Positions 48,238-56,795 of a stretch of DNA of 64,000 nt are shown piece by piece. The notes under the pieces were generated by a model. It ran no database searches, was not told where the DNA came from, and saw nothing but the letters and a program-made list of their open reading frames with translations. Both the position numbers and the translations under genes were made by a program. Positions within the stretch are counted from its first letter, which is position 1. Each line of letters opens with the position of its first letter. Origin of the DNA: Actinopolyspora lacussalsi subsp. righensis (GTDB lineage Bacteria; Actinomycetota; Actinomycetes; Mycobacteriales; Pseudonocardiaceae); the NCBI RefSeq assembly GCF_900116555.1, contig NZ_FPAT01000002.1, positions 496,001-560,000 of the forward strand. Direction: 5' to 3'.

Positions 48238-49437
48238 GTGTATCTGCGGATAGTCGGTCTGATCGTGGCCATCTTCGGGGTGGGTACGTCGGAACTAATG
48301 CCGAGCGGAATGCTCGAACAGTTGGCGGGAGGACTCGACATCAGTCTGGCGACCGCCGGACTGTCCGTGACCGTTTATGCCCTGACGATGGCTGTCGGTG
48401 GTCCGCTGGTATCGGCGGCCACCACGGCGATGACGCGGAAGAGGATCCTGCTGTTCCTGCTCGGGATCTTCGTGCTCGGCAACGGCATCATCGCCGTGGC
48501 CCCCGGATACGCGGTGGTCCTGGTCGGCCGGGTGCTGACGGCTCTCACCCATGGAACCTTCATGGCCGTCAGCGTCGTCACCGCGGGCAGCATGGTCCCG
48601 GCTCACAAGTCCGGAAGCGCCGTGGCCGGGGTGCAGCTGGGCATCAATCTGGCAACCGTGCTGGGGGTTCCGTTCGGGACGCTGCTGGCACAACGGCTCA
48701 GTTGGCGTTCGAGTTTCGCGGCGGTGTGCGTCATAGCGGTGCTGGCCGCCGTGCTCATCATGATCACGGTACCGGACTCGGGCACGCCCGAGTCCTCGAG
48801 CGTGCGGTCCGAGGTCCGGGCATTCAGCAGGTGGAACGTCGTCACCACGGTGGTCGCGACCGTGCTGTGCTCAGCCGGGATGTTCACGATCATCACGTAC
48901 TTGGCTCCGTTGTTGACCAGGGGAACGGGGTTTCCGGCCGAGGTGGTCCCCCTGCTGTTGCTGGGTTACGGGGCCGGTTCCGTGATCGGCAACTCCGTCG
49001 GAGGCAAGCTGGCGGACAAGTCCCTGTCCGCGGCGACGGCGGTTCTGTCGGGGTCGCTGACACTGACCTGCCTCCTCTGCTGGCTGGGAACCTTCTCGCG
49101 AAGTGCCATGATTCCGGTGCTGCTGGTGTTCGCGCTGGTGACGTTCGCGCTGATTCCGTGCCTGCAGACGAGAGTGGTGAAAACTGCGGAGGAGGCTCCG
49201 ACCCTTTCGTTGACCGTGAACATGTCGGCATTCGGTCTGGGTGCCGCGATCGGTTCCTGGTACGGCGGAAAGATAATCGAGCTCGGTGTCGGTGTGCGGA
49301 CCGTTCCGATCGGTGCCGCGGTTCTCGCGATCGCGGGAATGTCGGTGATCGTGATAACCGTACTTCTGGAGCGCAGGAAAACCGACGCCTCTCGTGCCGA
49401 TTCGCGAAACAGGACGGCGGAAAAAGAAGTAATTTGA
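48238..49437 (+). CDS. MFS exporter (DHA1/AraJ-like), copy 1
   Basis: About 399 residues with twelve helices. GTG 48238 is chosen because AAGGGGA lies four bases upstream; GTG 48205 would add 11 residues. Features: FGVGTSELMPSGML in helix 1, TRKRILLFLLGIFVLGN between helices 2 and 3, and GRVLTALTHGTFMAV in helix 4, the drug-proton antiporter pattern. It sits between the two acyltransferases, so it probably exports the acylated product and gives self-protection. Confidence 0.85.
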   Translation: MYLRIVGLIVAIFGVGTSELMPSGMLEQLAGGLDISLATAGLSVTVYALTMAVGGPLVSAATTAMTRKRILLFLLGIFVLGNGIIAVAPGYAVVLVGRVLTALTHGTFMAVSVVTAGSMVPAHKSGSAVAGVQLGINLATVLGVPFGTLLAQRLSWRSSFAAVCVIAVLAAVLIMITVPDSGTPESSSVRSEVRAFSRWNVVTTVVATVLCSAGMFTIITYLAPLLTRGTGFPAEVVPLLLLGYGAGSVIGNSVGGKLADKSLSAATAVLSGSLTLTCLLCWLGTFSRSAMIPVLLVFALVTFALIPCLQTRVVKTAEEAPTLSLTVNMSAFGLGAAIGSWYGGKIIELGVGVRTVPIGAAVLAIAGMSVIVITVLLERRKTDASRADSRNRTAEKEVI

Positions 49438-49476
49438 TTTGGTTCGAGTCGCAGGAAATACTGAAAAGGGAGCGAT

Positions 49477-50679
49477 ATGTCGTCCTCGGTAATTGGTGAG
49501 AGAGCCTACTCGGCTTATTCGAGGTTACCCTCGCTCACCGGGATGAGATTCATAGCGGCGGCTATGGTGTTCTTCTTCCATGCCTCGCTGACGGATCCGC
49601 CGCAGAACCCTTATGCGGACCCGTTCGCGTCCGATCTCTATCAGACGCTCTTCAGTAAAGCGGGTTGGATGGGAGTGTCCTTCTTCTTCGTGCTCAGTGG
49701 CTTCGTGCTGACGTGGTCAGCGCGTTCCACCGACACGATGGGAGGATTCTGGCGAAGGCGGCTGGTGAAGATATTCCCGGCGCACGTGGTCACCTGGGCG
49801 CTGGCCATGATCCTGTTCGCCGCCGCTGCCTCCGATCCGCACCAGTGGTTGCCGAACCTCTTCCTGATCCACTCCTGGTTCCCGCAGCACGAGATCTTCA
49901 TCAGCGTGAACCCGCCGAGCTGGTCGTTGTGCAGCGAGCTGCTCTTCTACATGTGCTTCCCGTTCATCATCAAGGGTGTCGTGCGGATCAGGCAGGAACG
50001 CCTCTGGTCGTACGCTGGGCTGATGATCCTGGGGATGGTGGGTGTCCAGGTTTTCACCCAGTTCGTGCTTCCCGACACCCCGCAGACCCCCGAAGGGTTC
50101 CCGGTGTCGGTCTGGCAGTTCTGGTTCGGTTACAACTTCCCTCCCGTGCGACTTTTCGAGTTCGTGCTGGGGATGCTGCTGGCGCGAATCGTGATGTCCG
50201 GAATGTGGTTCCGCTCGCTCGGATTCGTTCACGCGACGGTACTGGCGGTTGCCGGATATGCGCTCGCCATGGTCGTGCCGTGGTTGTACGGGCTCAACGT
50301 GGCCACCATCGTTCCGATCGTCGTGCTGGTGTGTACCGCCGCGACCGCGGACATCGAGGGGCGGCCGAGCGTGTTGCGCAGCCGCACCATGATTTGGCTC
50401 GGTGAGGTTTCCTTCGGTTTTTATCTCGCGCAGTACGTTGTGATATATTATCTTCGGCAGCAGATGGATGCCCGTCTGTTCAGCACTCCCTTGGGTACTC
50501 TCGTCCTATTGGGTCTCTTCTTCGTCACGCTGTTGGTCGGGTGGCTGGTGCACAAATTCGTGGAGAAGCCCGCCATGCGTCGTTGGGGACGTCCTCGTGG
50601 CGGCGGCGGAAGTTTTCTCGCCAAGCCCATGGTGGGACAGGAATCGACTTCCCCTGCCGGGGAGAAAGCACGGCTCTGA
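49477..50679 (+). CDS. Membrane O-acyltransferase (acyltransferase 3 family), copy 2
   Basis: A 400-residue homologue of the acyltransferase at 46903: SLTGMRFIAAAMVFFFHASL with His35, FFFVLSGFVLTWS, WRRRLVKIFPAHVVTW, NPPSWSLCSE. More than half of positions are identical by eye in the N-terminal half, so the two arose by duplication. The TTA codon 17 (49525-49527) is at the same Leu of the RLPSL motif as in copy 1. ATG after AAGGGAG. Two copies suggest two hydroxyls or two acyl donors. Confidence 0.85.
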   Translation: MSSSVIGERAYSAYSRLPSLTGMRFIAAAMVFFFHASLTDPPQNPYADPFASDLYQTLFSKAGWMGVSFFFVLSGFVLTWSARSTDTMGGFWRRRLVKIFPAHVVTWALAMILFAAAASDPHQWLPNLFLIHSWFPQHEIFISVNPPSWSLCSELLFYMCFPFIIKGVVRIRQERLWSYAGLMILGMVGVQVFTQFVLPDTPQTPEGFPVSVWQFWFGYNFPPVRLFEFVLGMLLARIVMSGMWFRSLGFVHATVLAVAGYALAMVVPWLYGLNVATIVPIVVLVCTAATADIEGRPSVLRSRTMIWLGEVSFGFYLAQYVVIYYLRQQMDARLFSTPLGTLVLLGLFFVTLLVGWLVHKFVEKPAMRRWGRPRGGGGSFLAKPMVGQESTSPAGEKARL

Positions 50680-50759
50680 CGTAGGTTTTACGCCTGCCAG
50701 TGTTTCGTGACACGTCTTTTGCGGACGATTGAACTCTGTTTCTCTAGGAGGTTTTGGAA

Positions 50760-51542
50760 ATGAACGTGCAGTACGTTGAAGCGGCTGGTAAGCGGGTGCC
50801 GGTGCGTATCGAGGGGGAAGGCCCCGGTCTGCTGCTGGTGCACGGCACCGGAGCGACGGGGGATGCCAACTTCGGACACCTGCTGGAAAGTTTCACCCCC
50901 GATCACACCACGATCGTGCCGGACTACGCCGGAAGCGATGACGACACCGCCGATCCGGGGGAATTCGCTCTGGATCAGCTGGTGGAACAGGTTGTGGCCG
51001 CGGCCCGCGCGGCCGAACTCGACGAACCCGTGGACGTGGTGGGGTATTCGCTGGGTGCTGTTGTCACCGCGGCAGCGGCTGCCAAGTACCCGAACCTGTT
51101 CCGCCGAGTGGTTCTCGTCGCGGGATGGGTCACCATGGACCCGAGGCAGCGGTTGGTCTTCGACCTGTGGCGCAGGCTGGCCGACACCGATCCGCAAGCG
51201 TACTCGCGGTTCGTGACCATGCTGCTTTTCACCAGGTCGTTCATGAACGGTCTCGGCGACGCGGGGCTGGAGGAAGCGGCTTCCGGTACCGGTTTCACTC
51301 CGGCGACACTGCGGCAGATCGACCTGAACAGCAGGATCGACATCAGCGATTCGGTGGGAGACGTGGTCGCTCCCACACTGGTCATCGGCTGTTCACACGA
51401 TCAGCTCATCCCCGTCGAACACGCGAGGCAGCTGCACCAGGCCATCGGCCAAAGTGACTACGTCGAGCTGGAGAGTGGGCATCTGGTCGTGGTGGAAAAA
51501 TCCGACGAACTCGTCAAGCACATTTCCGAGTTCCTCAAGTGA
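50760..51542 (+). CDS. Alpha/beta hydrolase
   Basis: A 260-residue hydrolase; ATG 50760, eight bases after AGGAGG. Oxyanion motif LVHGTGATG (27-35), nucleophile Ser97 in GYSLGA, acid Asp214 in SHDQLIP and His241 in ESGHLVV, all in order. No signal peptide, so cytoplasmic. In a cluster with two acyltransferases it may remove acyl groups (a pro-drug or resistance pair) or hydrolyse a lactone or thioester. Ends before a strong terminator at 51561. Confidence 0.85.
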   Translation: MNVQYVEAAGKRVPVRIEGEGPGLLLVHGTGATGDANFGHLLESFTPDHTTIVPDYAGSDDDTADPGEFALDQLVEQVVAAARAAELDEPVDVVGYSLGAVVTAAAAAKYPNLFRRVVLVAGWVTMDPRQRLVFDLWRRLADTDPQAYSRFVTMLLFTRSFMNGLGDAGLEEAASGTGFTPATLRQIDLNSRIDISDSVGDVVAPTLVIGCSHDQLIPVEHARQLHQAIGQSDYVELESGHLVVVEKSDELVKHISEFLK

Positions 51543-51560
51543 CGGACCGGCTCGGTGGAC

Positions 51561-51594
51561 GGGTGGGGCGGTGTCTCCGAACGCCGCCCCACCC
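51561..51594. terminator. Strong GC hairpin after the alpha/beta hydrolase
   Basis: GGGTGGGGCGG (51561-51571) and CCGCCCCACCC (51584-51594) pair perfectly around 12 bases, 19 bp after the hydrolase stop. It probably ends the main cyclitol transcript. Confidence 0.75.
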
Positions 51595-51685
51595 GATCGA
51601 AGCGGCGGTCCGGGCCGGCCCGCGGTCGGCCCCGCCTCCTTCGGAACTATCGTACGAACGACCTGGTGGGAGTTGAATCGCGGAG

Positions 51686-52909
51686 ATGTCTTTCGCCGTC
51701 CTCGCCCTGATGCTCTGTGTGTTCTGTCTGGGAACCGCGGAAGTGGCGCTCTCGGGCATCCTCCCCGAGGTGGCCGCTGACCTCTCGGTCTCGATTCCCT
51801 CGGCCGGGTTGCTCGTGACGGCCTACGCCGTGGGTGTGGCCGTCTTCGGCCCACTGGTCACGCTCGGTACCCTGAAAGTGTCCAGCAGAAAGCTCATGCT
51901 CGGACTGATGGGAGTTTTCCTGGTCGGCAACGCCCTCTCCGCGTTCGCCGCCAACTACGAACTACTCATCGGGGCGCGACTCCTAACGGCCCTCAGCCAC
52001 GGGACGTTCGTCGCGATGGCCGGCTTCGTCGCCGCAGGGATGGCGCCGCCGGGCAAGGAGGCCTCCGCGATAGCCAACATATCGCTGGGGTTCAACCTGG
52101 CGAACGTGCTGGGCGTCCCGTTGACGACGATGATCGGGCAGGCGTTCGGTTGGCGAATGACCTTCGCCGCCATCACGCTGGCGGCGGTGCTCGCCACTGG
52201 TCTGGTCGCCTGGCAGGTTCCCCGGAAGGACGTGCGTGGCGGCTCCACCGAGTTGGCAGCGGGCGGCGTGAAAGCCGAGACACGGGTGTTGCTTCGTCCC
52301 GTCGTGCTCGGCACGGTCCTGGTGACGGTGCTCGCCCAGGGGTCGGTTTTCGCCGTGTCCACCTACATATCCCCCCTGCTTCGGTTCGTCGCGGATTACC
52401 CGGCGTCCTCGGTGAGTCTGCTGCTTCTGGTGTTCGGCGCCGGGTCGGTCTGCGGAAACTTTCTCGGCGGACGTGTCACCGACCGCAGTACCAGCGTGGG
52501 AGTTTTCGGCAGTCTCGGAGTGCTCACCGTCATGCTCGTGGTGTTCTGGGGTTTCCTGCCGGTGTCACCGGCCGTTCCCGTTGTGCTTTTCCTGTTCGGA
52601 GCGGCGGGATTCGCGATCATACCGGCGCTGCAGACTCGTATCCTGCGGTTGTCGGCAGCCGCTCCGATCCTCGCCCTCTCGGCCAACGTCTCGGCCTTCA
52701 ACCTCGGTAACGGGTTCGGCGCCTGGATGGGCGGGACCGTGATCGAGCTGGAGTGGGGTGTGCGAAACGTACTTCTCGTGGCCGGAGCGATCACCCTGGT
52801 GGCGCTTTCGCTGGCCTGGCTCATCGATCGGTTGAGCAGAACCTCGGGCTCGGCACCAGCGGCGCACCGAACCGCCGAGTCGGAGCTTTCCGTCGGTGAG
52901 GCCGGTTGA
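51686..52909 (+). CDS. MFS exporter (DHA1/AraJ-like), copy 2
   Basis: A 407-residue, twelve-helix protein related to the exporter at 48238: LGTAEVALSGILPEV in helix 1, GARLLTALSHGTFVAM in helix 4 and matching gaps elsewhere. It comes after the terminator at 51561, so it may have its own promoter. GCGGAG precedes the ATG. Likely second efflux pump of the cluster, or for a different acylated form. The last cluster gene; convergent with the conserved gene at 53032. Confidence 0.85.
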   Translation: MSFAVLALMLCVFCLGTAEVALSGILPEVAADLSVSIPSAGLLVTAYAVGVAVFGPLVTLGTLKVSSRKLMLGLMGVFLVGNALSAFAANYELLIGARLLTALSHGTFVAMAGFVAAGMAPPGKEASAIANISLGFNLANVLGVPLTTMIGQAFGWRMTFAAITLAAVLATGLVAWQVPRKDVRGGSTELAAGGVKAETRVLLRPVVLGTVLVTVLAQGSVFAVSTYISPLLRFVADYPASSVSLLLLVFGAGSVCGNFLGGRVTDRSTSVGVFGSLGVLTVMLVVFWGFLPVSPAVPVVLFLFGAAGFAIIPALQTRILRLSAAAPILALSANVSAFNLGNGFGAWMGGTVIELEWGVRNVLLVAGAITLVALSLAWLIDRLSRTSGSAPAAHRTAESELSVGEAG

Positions 52910-52927
52910 GAAGCCGTTCCCCGCTAC

Positions 52928-52942
52928 GACCGTCGGACGGTC
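52928..52942. terminator. Possible terminator palindrome
   Basis: GACCGTCGGACGGTC, 19 bases after the second MFS gene, between convergent transcripts. Short stem of five to seven pairs. Confidence 0.35.
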
Positions 52943-52999
52943 CGGTCCGTCGTTAAACCCCTGTCCGTTCCCGAGCACCGCGGCCCGGCTACCTCGTGG

Positions 53000-53013
53000 G
53001 AAATCGACGCCCG
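53000..53013. repeat. Half copy of palindromic repeat R2
   Basis: GAAATCGACGCCCG is identical to the right half and flank of R2 copy 2 (12755-12768); the left half is lost. It lies at the boundary between the cyclitol cluster and the conserved F420 genes. Confidence 0.5.
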
Positions 53014-53031
53014 CGCCGGGAACCGCGCCGC

Positions 53032-53658
53032 TCACTCTCCCCGGAACCGCAGCGGGTTGTCGAGTTCGAGTGAATCGCGGGCCGATTGGCTGATCGTGGC
53101 CCCGTTGACATGCACCGAGTGCAGGATGCCGTTGTAGACGAGGTCCCACAGCTCGCGGTTCCGCTGCGGATCGTCGAGATCGGAGGAGAACTCGTTGCCG
53201 TACACGTCGACGAGCCGCAGCGACTGGTGCGGCTTCGTTCCGGCCACTTCGACCGAAGCGAGCTGATAGGTCAGCACGAAGTTCCCGTTCTCGTGCGTCA
53301 ACCAGTCGACCCCGGCGGACAGGCTCGGATTGTGCTTCCGTAGCCCGGAAATCAACGCCCAGGAGCCCAGCGTGACCCAGAAAACCAGCACTCTTGGCAG
53401 GTCGACCCCGCCCATGAAGACACCGATCACGAAGATGACGGACACCAGGGTCAATCTGGCCAGCAGGGAGCGTGCCCGGGAGCGGTGGAACCACTCGACC
53501 ATCGGAGATGCTTCGTGCGGCGGCCGTGGTGCGTTGTGCTGCTTGCCCCGTTCGGTGGGCGCGTTCGGGTTGCGGTCTCTGACCAGCGGTGCGCGCGGTG
53601 GACGAGGCTGCCCGGTGCGCGGGTCGGGGCAGGGCGGCAGGGTGGCCGGGTGGCTCAT
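53032..53658 (-). CDS. Membrane protein of unknown function
   Basis: A 208-residue protein from ATG 53658. The first 50 residues are Pro/Arg-rich and disordered; two membrane helices follow (about 66-83 and 87-105), then a 100-residue cytoplasmic part with LTYQLASVEVAGTKPHQSLRLVDVYGNEFSSDL. No family recognised. It follows the Nudix gene on the same strand, 80 bases on, with R2 copy 3 between them, and is the last conserved-side gene before the cyclitol cluster. Confidence 0.65.
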   Translation of the reverse strand: MSHPATLPPCPDPRTGQPRPPRAPLVRDRNPNAPTERGKQHNAPRPPHEASPMVEWFHRSRARSLLARLTLVSVIFVIGVFMGGVDLPRVLVFWVTLGSWALISGLRKHNPSLSAGVDWLTHENGNFVLTYQLASVEVAGTKPHQSLRLVDVYGNEFSSDLDDPQRNRELWDLVYNGILHSVHVNGATISQSARDSLELDNPLRFRGE

Positions 53659-53738
53659 GGGTGCTCGTTCCGGTCGGCGTGTTCCGGGCCTCGGGTATCG
53701 GATCGGTGTTCGGGTATCGGATCCGCCCCGGTCGGCCG

Positions 53739-54284
53739 TCAATTTCTCGCGAAATCGTCGCCAAGCCGGGAGGACGCGGCCGTCACCAGCGGCGTGAGGT
53801 CGCCACCGCCGGGCAGCGAGTCCAGCGGCCACCAGCGCAGGTCCACCGACTCCTCGCTGCGGCGCGGCACGGCACCGGAGGGAGCGCGCACCACGAACCG
53901 CACGTCGAAGTGCCGAGTCGGCTTGCCTAGGGAGCAGGTGACCGGGTGCACGTCCAGGTGTACCGGGTCGGGGTCGACCACCAGCCCCTCGATGCCGGAC
54001 TCCTCGGTGGCTTCCCGCAGCGCCGCCGCGGCCAGCGTCTCGTCGGCGGGCTCGCAGTGCCCGCCCAGCTGCAACCAGCGTCCGACCCTGGGGTGCAGCG
54101 TCAACATGGTGTGCTCGCCGCTGTCGTCCAGCACCAGCGCCGAGGAGGTCACGTGCCCCGGCTCGCACTCCCGCAGGCAGGCGTCGCCACGCGCCCGCAG
54201 CAGCCCCACGAAGGCGTGCCGCAGCGCCTCCTGACCCGGATCAGGAGCCCCGCCGGCCAGTTTGGGCGGTGTCCAGTCCTCCAT
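53739..54284 (-). CDS. Nudix hydrolase
   Basis: A 181-residue protein from ATG 54284 with a complete Nudix box at about residues 75-97 (GGHCEPADETLAAAALREATEESGI), metal-binding Glu residues included. Likely hydrolyses a nucleoside-diphosphate-linked compound. Starts 29 bases after the fbiB stop. Its last six residues (DDFARN) and stop codon are encoded by repeat R2 copy 3, so the 3' end was probably replaced by the repeat. No clear ribosome site; coupling to fbiB is possible. Confidence 0.85.
   Translation of the reverse strand: MEDWTPPKLAGGAPDPGQEALRHAFVGLLRARGDACLRECEPGHVTSSALVLDDSGEHTMLTLHPRVGRWLQLGGHCEPADETLAAAALREATEESGIEGLVVDPDPVHLDVHPVTCSLGKPTRHFDVRFVVRAPSGAVPRRSEESVDLRWWPLDSLPGGGDLTPLVTAASSRLGDDFARN
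53740..53757. repeat. Palindromic repeat R2, copy 3, forming the end of the Nudix gene
   Basis: CAATTTCTCGCGAAATCG, one base different from the consensus. It supplies the final codons and stop of the Nudix frame on the minus strand. Confidence 0.7.
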
Positions 54285-54313
54285 CGTGTGCAACGCGTCG
54301 GTGTGCGGCCCGT

Positions 54314-55657
54314 TCAAAGCTCCACCAACCCCTCTTCCGGATCGCGTGGTTCTCGCGGCCCCTCCTGCGGCTCGGCCGGATACCCCACGGCCACCGCCCC
54401 CAGCGGCTCCCAGTGCTCGGGCAGTTCCAGCGTGTGCCGCACCACCTCGGGGCAGAACAGCGTGGAGGACACCCAGCAGGAGCCGATGTCCTCGGCCGCC
54501 AGCGAGACCAGCAGGTTCTGCACGGCGGCTCCGCCCGCGACCACGAACATCGAGCGTTCGGCGTCGGTGCGTCGCTCGTCCGGGTAGTCGTGCGCGCCGT
54601 CCCGGAGCAGGAACGGCACCACCAGCTCCGGCGCCTCGTAGAGCAGATCGCCCCGGCCGACCCTGCGGCGGGCCCGCTCCTCGGAGAGCCCGTCCGCGCG
54701 CAGGTCCTCCAGCCACGCGGTCCGCATCGCGTCCAACAGCTTGCCGCGCAGCGCGCGGTCCCGCAGCCACACGAACCGGACCGGTCGGGTGTGGTGCGGG
54801 GCGGGCGCGGTCAGCGCCGCTCCCACCGCCCGGCGCAGCGCCGCGGCGTCCACCGGAGTGTCGGTGAACTCGCGCACCGAGCGGCGCAGCAGCACCGCCT
54901 CGCCGCGTCCCTGCGCGATCGCCTCGGCGGTTCCCAGTCGGAACAGGTCCTCCTCGACGGTGCGCACCAGGTCACCCGCTCGTGAACCGTCGGCGCGCTC
55001 GTCGATCCCGCGAACCACCGCCACCGGGGTCCTGCCCAGCTTGCCCTTGACCAGGTCGGCGGCCCCGGCGATCTCGTCGGCCACCGCCACCTCGGTGACC
55101 TCCAGCTCGTTGCCGAGCGAGTCGGTGGAGCCCGCGTAGCGGTGCAGTACCGCCACACCCGCCGAACCGATCGCCACATCGGTCTGGCCGACCCGCCAGG
55201 CTCGCCCCATCGTGTCGGTGATCACCACGGCCACCCGGATTCCGGCCCGTTCGGCCAGCTCGGCGCGCAACCGCTCCGCCGTGGCGTCGGGGTCGCGGGG
55301 CAGCAGCGCGATCCGATCGGTGGCCACGTTGGACGCGTCCACCCCGGACGCGGCCTGCACTATGCCGAGCTTGTTCTGCGTGATCAGTGTCCTGCCCTTG
55401 CGGGCCAGCACGTGGTCGGCCTCGGCCAGTACCTGTTCCCGCCGCAGTGCGTCCCGCTCCTCGGGATCCGGCGGCGTGTCCATGACCCGTCCCTCGATCT
55501 TGGACACGATCTTGCTGGTGATCACCAGGACGTCGTCGTCGCGCAACCAGGGTGCTGCCGTCAGCAACGCACCCGCGAGATCGTCGCCCTCCGCGAACTC
55601 CGGCAGTCCCGGAACGGAGTGGATCCGCAGTTCCTCGTCGGCGGCGTGATCGTTCAT
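54314..55657 (-). CDS. fbiB: Bifunctional F420 gamma-glutamyl ligase / dehydro-F420 reductase
   Basis: A 447-residue two-domain enzyme. The N-terminal CofE-like domain (about 10-250) adds glutamates to F420-0: [36 protein letters not shown] and [21 protein letters not shown]. The C-terminal FMN nitroreductase-like domain (about 255-435, [14 protein letters not shown]) reduces dehydro-F420. ATG 55657 overlaps the fbiA stop by four bases (ATGA), behind CGGAGGTGA. Same fusion and order as mycobacterial Rv3262. Confidence 0.95.
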   Translation of the reverse strand: MNDHAADEELRIHSVPGLPEFAEGDDLAGALLTAAPWLRDDDVLVITSKIVSKIEGRVMDTPPDPEERDALRREQVLAEADHVLARKGRTLITQNKLGIVQAASGVDASNVATDRIALLPRDPDATAERLRAELAERAGIRVAVVITDTMGRAWRVGQTDVAIGSAGVAVLHRYAGSTDSLGNELEVTEVAVADEIAGAADLVKGKLGRTPVAVVRGIDERADGSRAGDLVRTVEEDLFRLGTAEAIAQGRGEAVLLRRSVREFTDTPVDAAALRRAVGAALTAPAPHHTRPVRFVWLRDRALRGKLLDAMRTAWLEDLRADGLSEERARRRVGRGDLLYEAPELVVPFLLRDGAHDYPDERRTDAERSMFVVAGGAAVQNLLVSLAAEDIGSCWVSSTLFCPEVVRHTLELPEHWEPLGAVAVGYPAEPQEGPREPRDPEEGLVEL

Positions 55658-56664
55658 GCGGTCACCTCCGGAGCGGCCACCCCGCCGATGTCGAAGGCCG
55701 CTCGCGCCATCTCCGCGCTCGCCGCGGTGTCCGACATGAGCAGCGGCACCGAACGGGTCGCCACGCCCGGCACCTGGGCGGTGTCGGTGCTGTGGACCAG
55801 CCAGGCGTCCAGGATGCCTTCCCCGGAGGTGGAACGGGAACCGTAGTGCTCGCCCACCGCCTGGGCGGTGCTGCTCACCCCGATCGCGCGCAGGCAGGCG
55901 TCGGCCATGCCGCGCACCGCCCCGCCGCTGATGATCGGGGAGAGCCCGACCACGGCCGCCGTCGTCTCGCGCAGCGCCGTACGCACCCCCGGTACGGCCA
56001 GCATCGTCCCGATGCTGACCACCGGGTTGGACGGCGCCACCAGCACGATGTCGGCCTCGCTGATCGCCTCGGTGGCCCCTTCGTGGGCGGTCGCCTCGTC
56101 CGCGCCGACCGGAACGATCGCGCTGGCCTCGGGCCTGGCGCCGTAGCGCACCCACCACTCCTGGAAGTGCACCGCTCGCGCGCCCGAGCCGGAGGGGTCC
56201 TCGATCGCCACGTGTGTCTCGACGCGGTCGTCGGTCACCGGCAGCAGCCGCACGCCCGGTCGCCACCGGTCGCACAGCGCCTCGGTGATCTCCGAGAGCG
56301 GATACCCGGCCCGTAGCATCCTGGTGCGGATCAGGTGGGTGGCGATGTCGCGGTCACCCAGACCGAACCAGGTGGGCTCGGCCTCGTAGGCGGCCAGCTC
56401 CTCCGCGACCGACCAGGTCTCCGCCTCGCGGCCCCACCCCTTGGCGGTGTCGATGCCACCACCGAGGGTGTACATGCAGGTGTCCAGGTCCGGGCACACC
56501 CGCAGCCCGTGCATCCAGACGTCGTCGGCGATGTTGACTATCGCGGAGATCTCGTGTGGTGCGGACTCCTCGGGTTCGCCGACCGGGGGTAGCCCCAGGG
56601 CCTTCTTGACGCCGAGCAGGAACTGCGCTCCACCGACTCCGCCGACCAGTACTGCGACCTTCAC
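55654..56664 (-). CDS. fbiA: F420 precursor phosphotransferase (CofD-type)
   Basis: A 336-residue CofD/FbiA protein that joins the phosphoenolpyruvyl- or lactyl-diphospho-guanosine unit to Fo to make (dehydro-)F420-0. Motifs: [17 protein letters not shown] at the N-terminus, [20 protein letters not shown] (Asp ligands), [13 protein letters not shown] and [18 protein letters not shown]. Typical length. Coupled to fbiB. Coenzyme F420 serves deazaflavin-dependent oxidoreductases. Confidence 0.95.
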   Translation of the reverse strand: MKVAVLVGGVGGAQFLLGVKKALGLPPVGEPEESAPHEISAIVNIADDVWMHGLRVCPDLDTCMYTLGGGIDTAKGWGREAETWSVAEELAAYEAEPTWFGLGDRDIATHLIRTRMLRAGYPLSEITEALCDRWRPGVRLLPVTDDRVETHVAIEDPSGSGARAVHFQEWWVRYGARPEASAIVPVGADEATAHEGATEAISEADIVLVAPSNPVVSIGTMLAVPGVRTALRETTAAVVGLSPIISGGAVRGMADACLRAIGVSSTAQAVGEHYGSRSTSGEGILDAWLVHSTDTAQVPGVATRSVPLLMSDTAASAEMARAAFDIGGVAAPEVTA

Positions 56665-56795
56665 GTCCCGAATCCTCCCACGGGGCGAAGCGGGGGTTGT
56701 CCCGCGGCTCGGTGAACTCCGCCTGCGACAACCGGTGCCGGTCGGAGCGCCGAGCCGTCCGGCGTGCTCGCCCGTGGCGGGTCATGCGAGGAGCG

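Noticed and set aside
37303-52909. Cluster as an acarbose or validamycin producer
   Set aside because: No aminotransferase, pseudo-glycosyltransferase or dedicated nucleotidyltransferase. manC at 37303 belongs to the conserved mannose locus and is separated by a terminator-like hairpin and an AT-rich gap.
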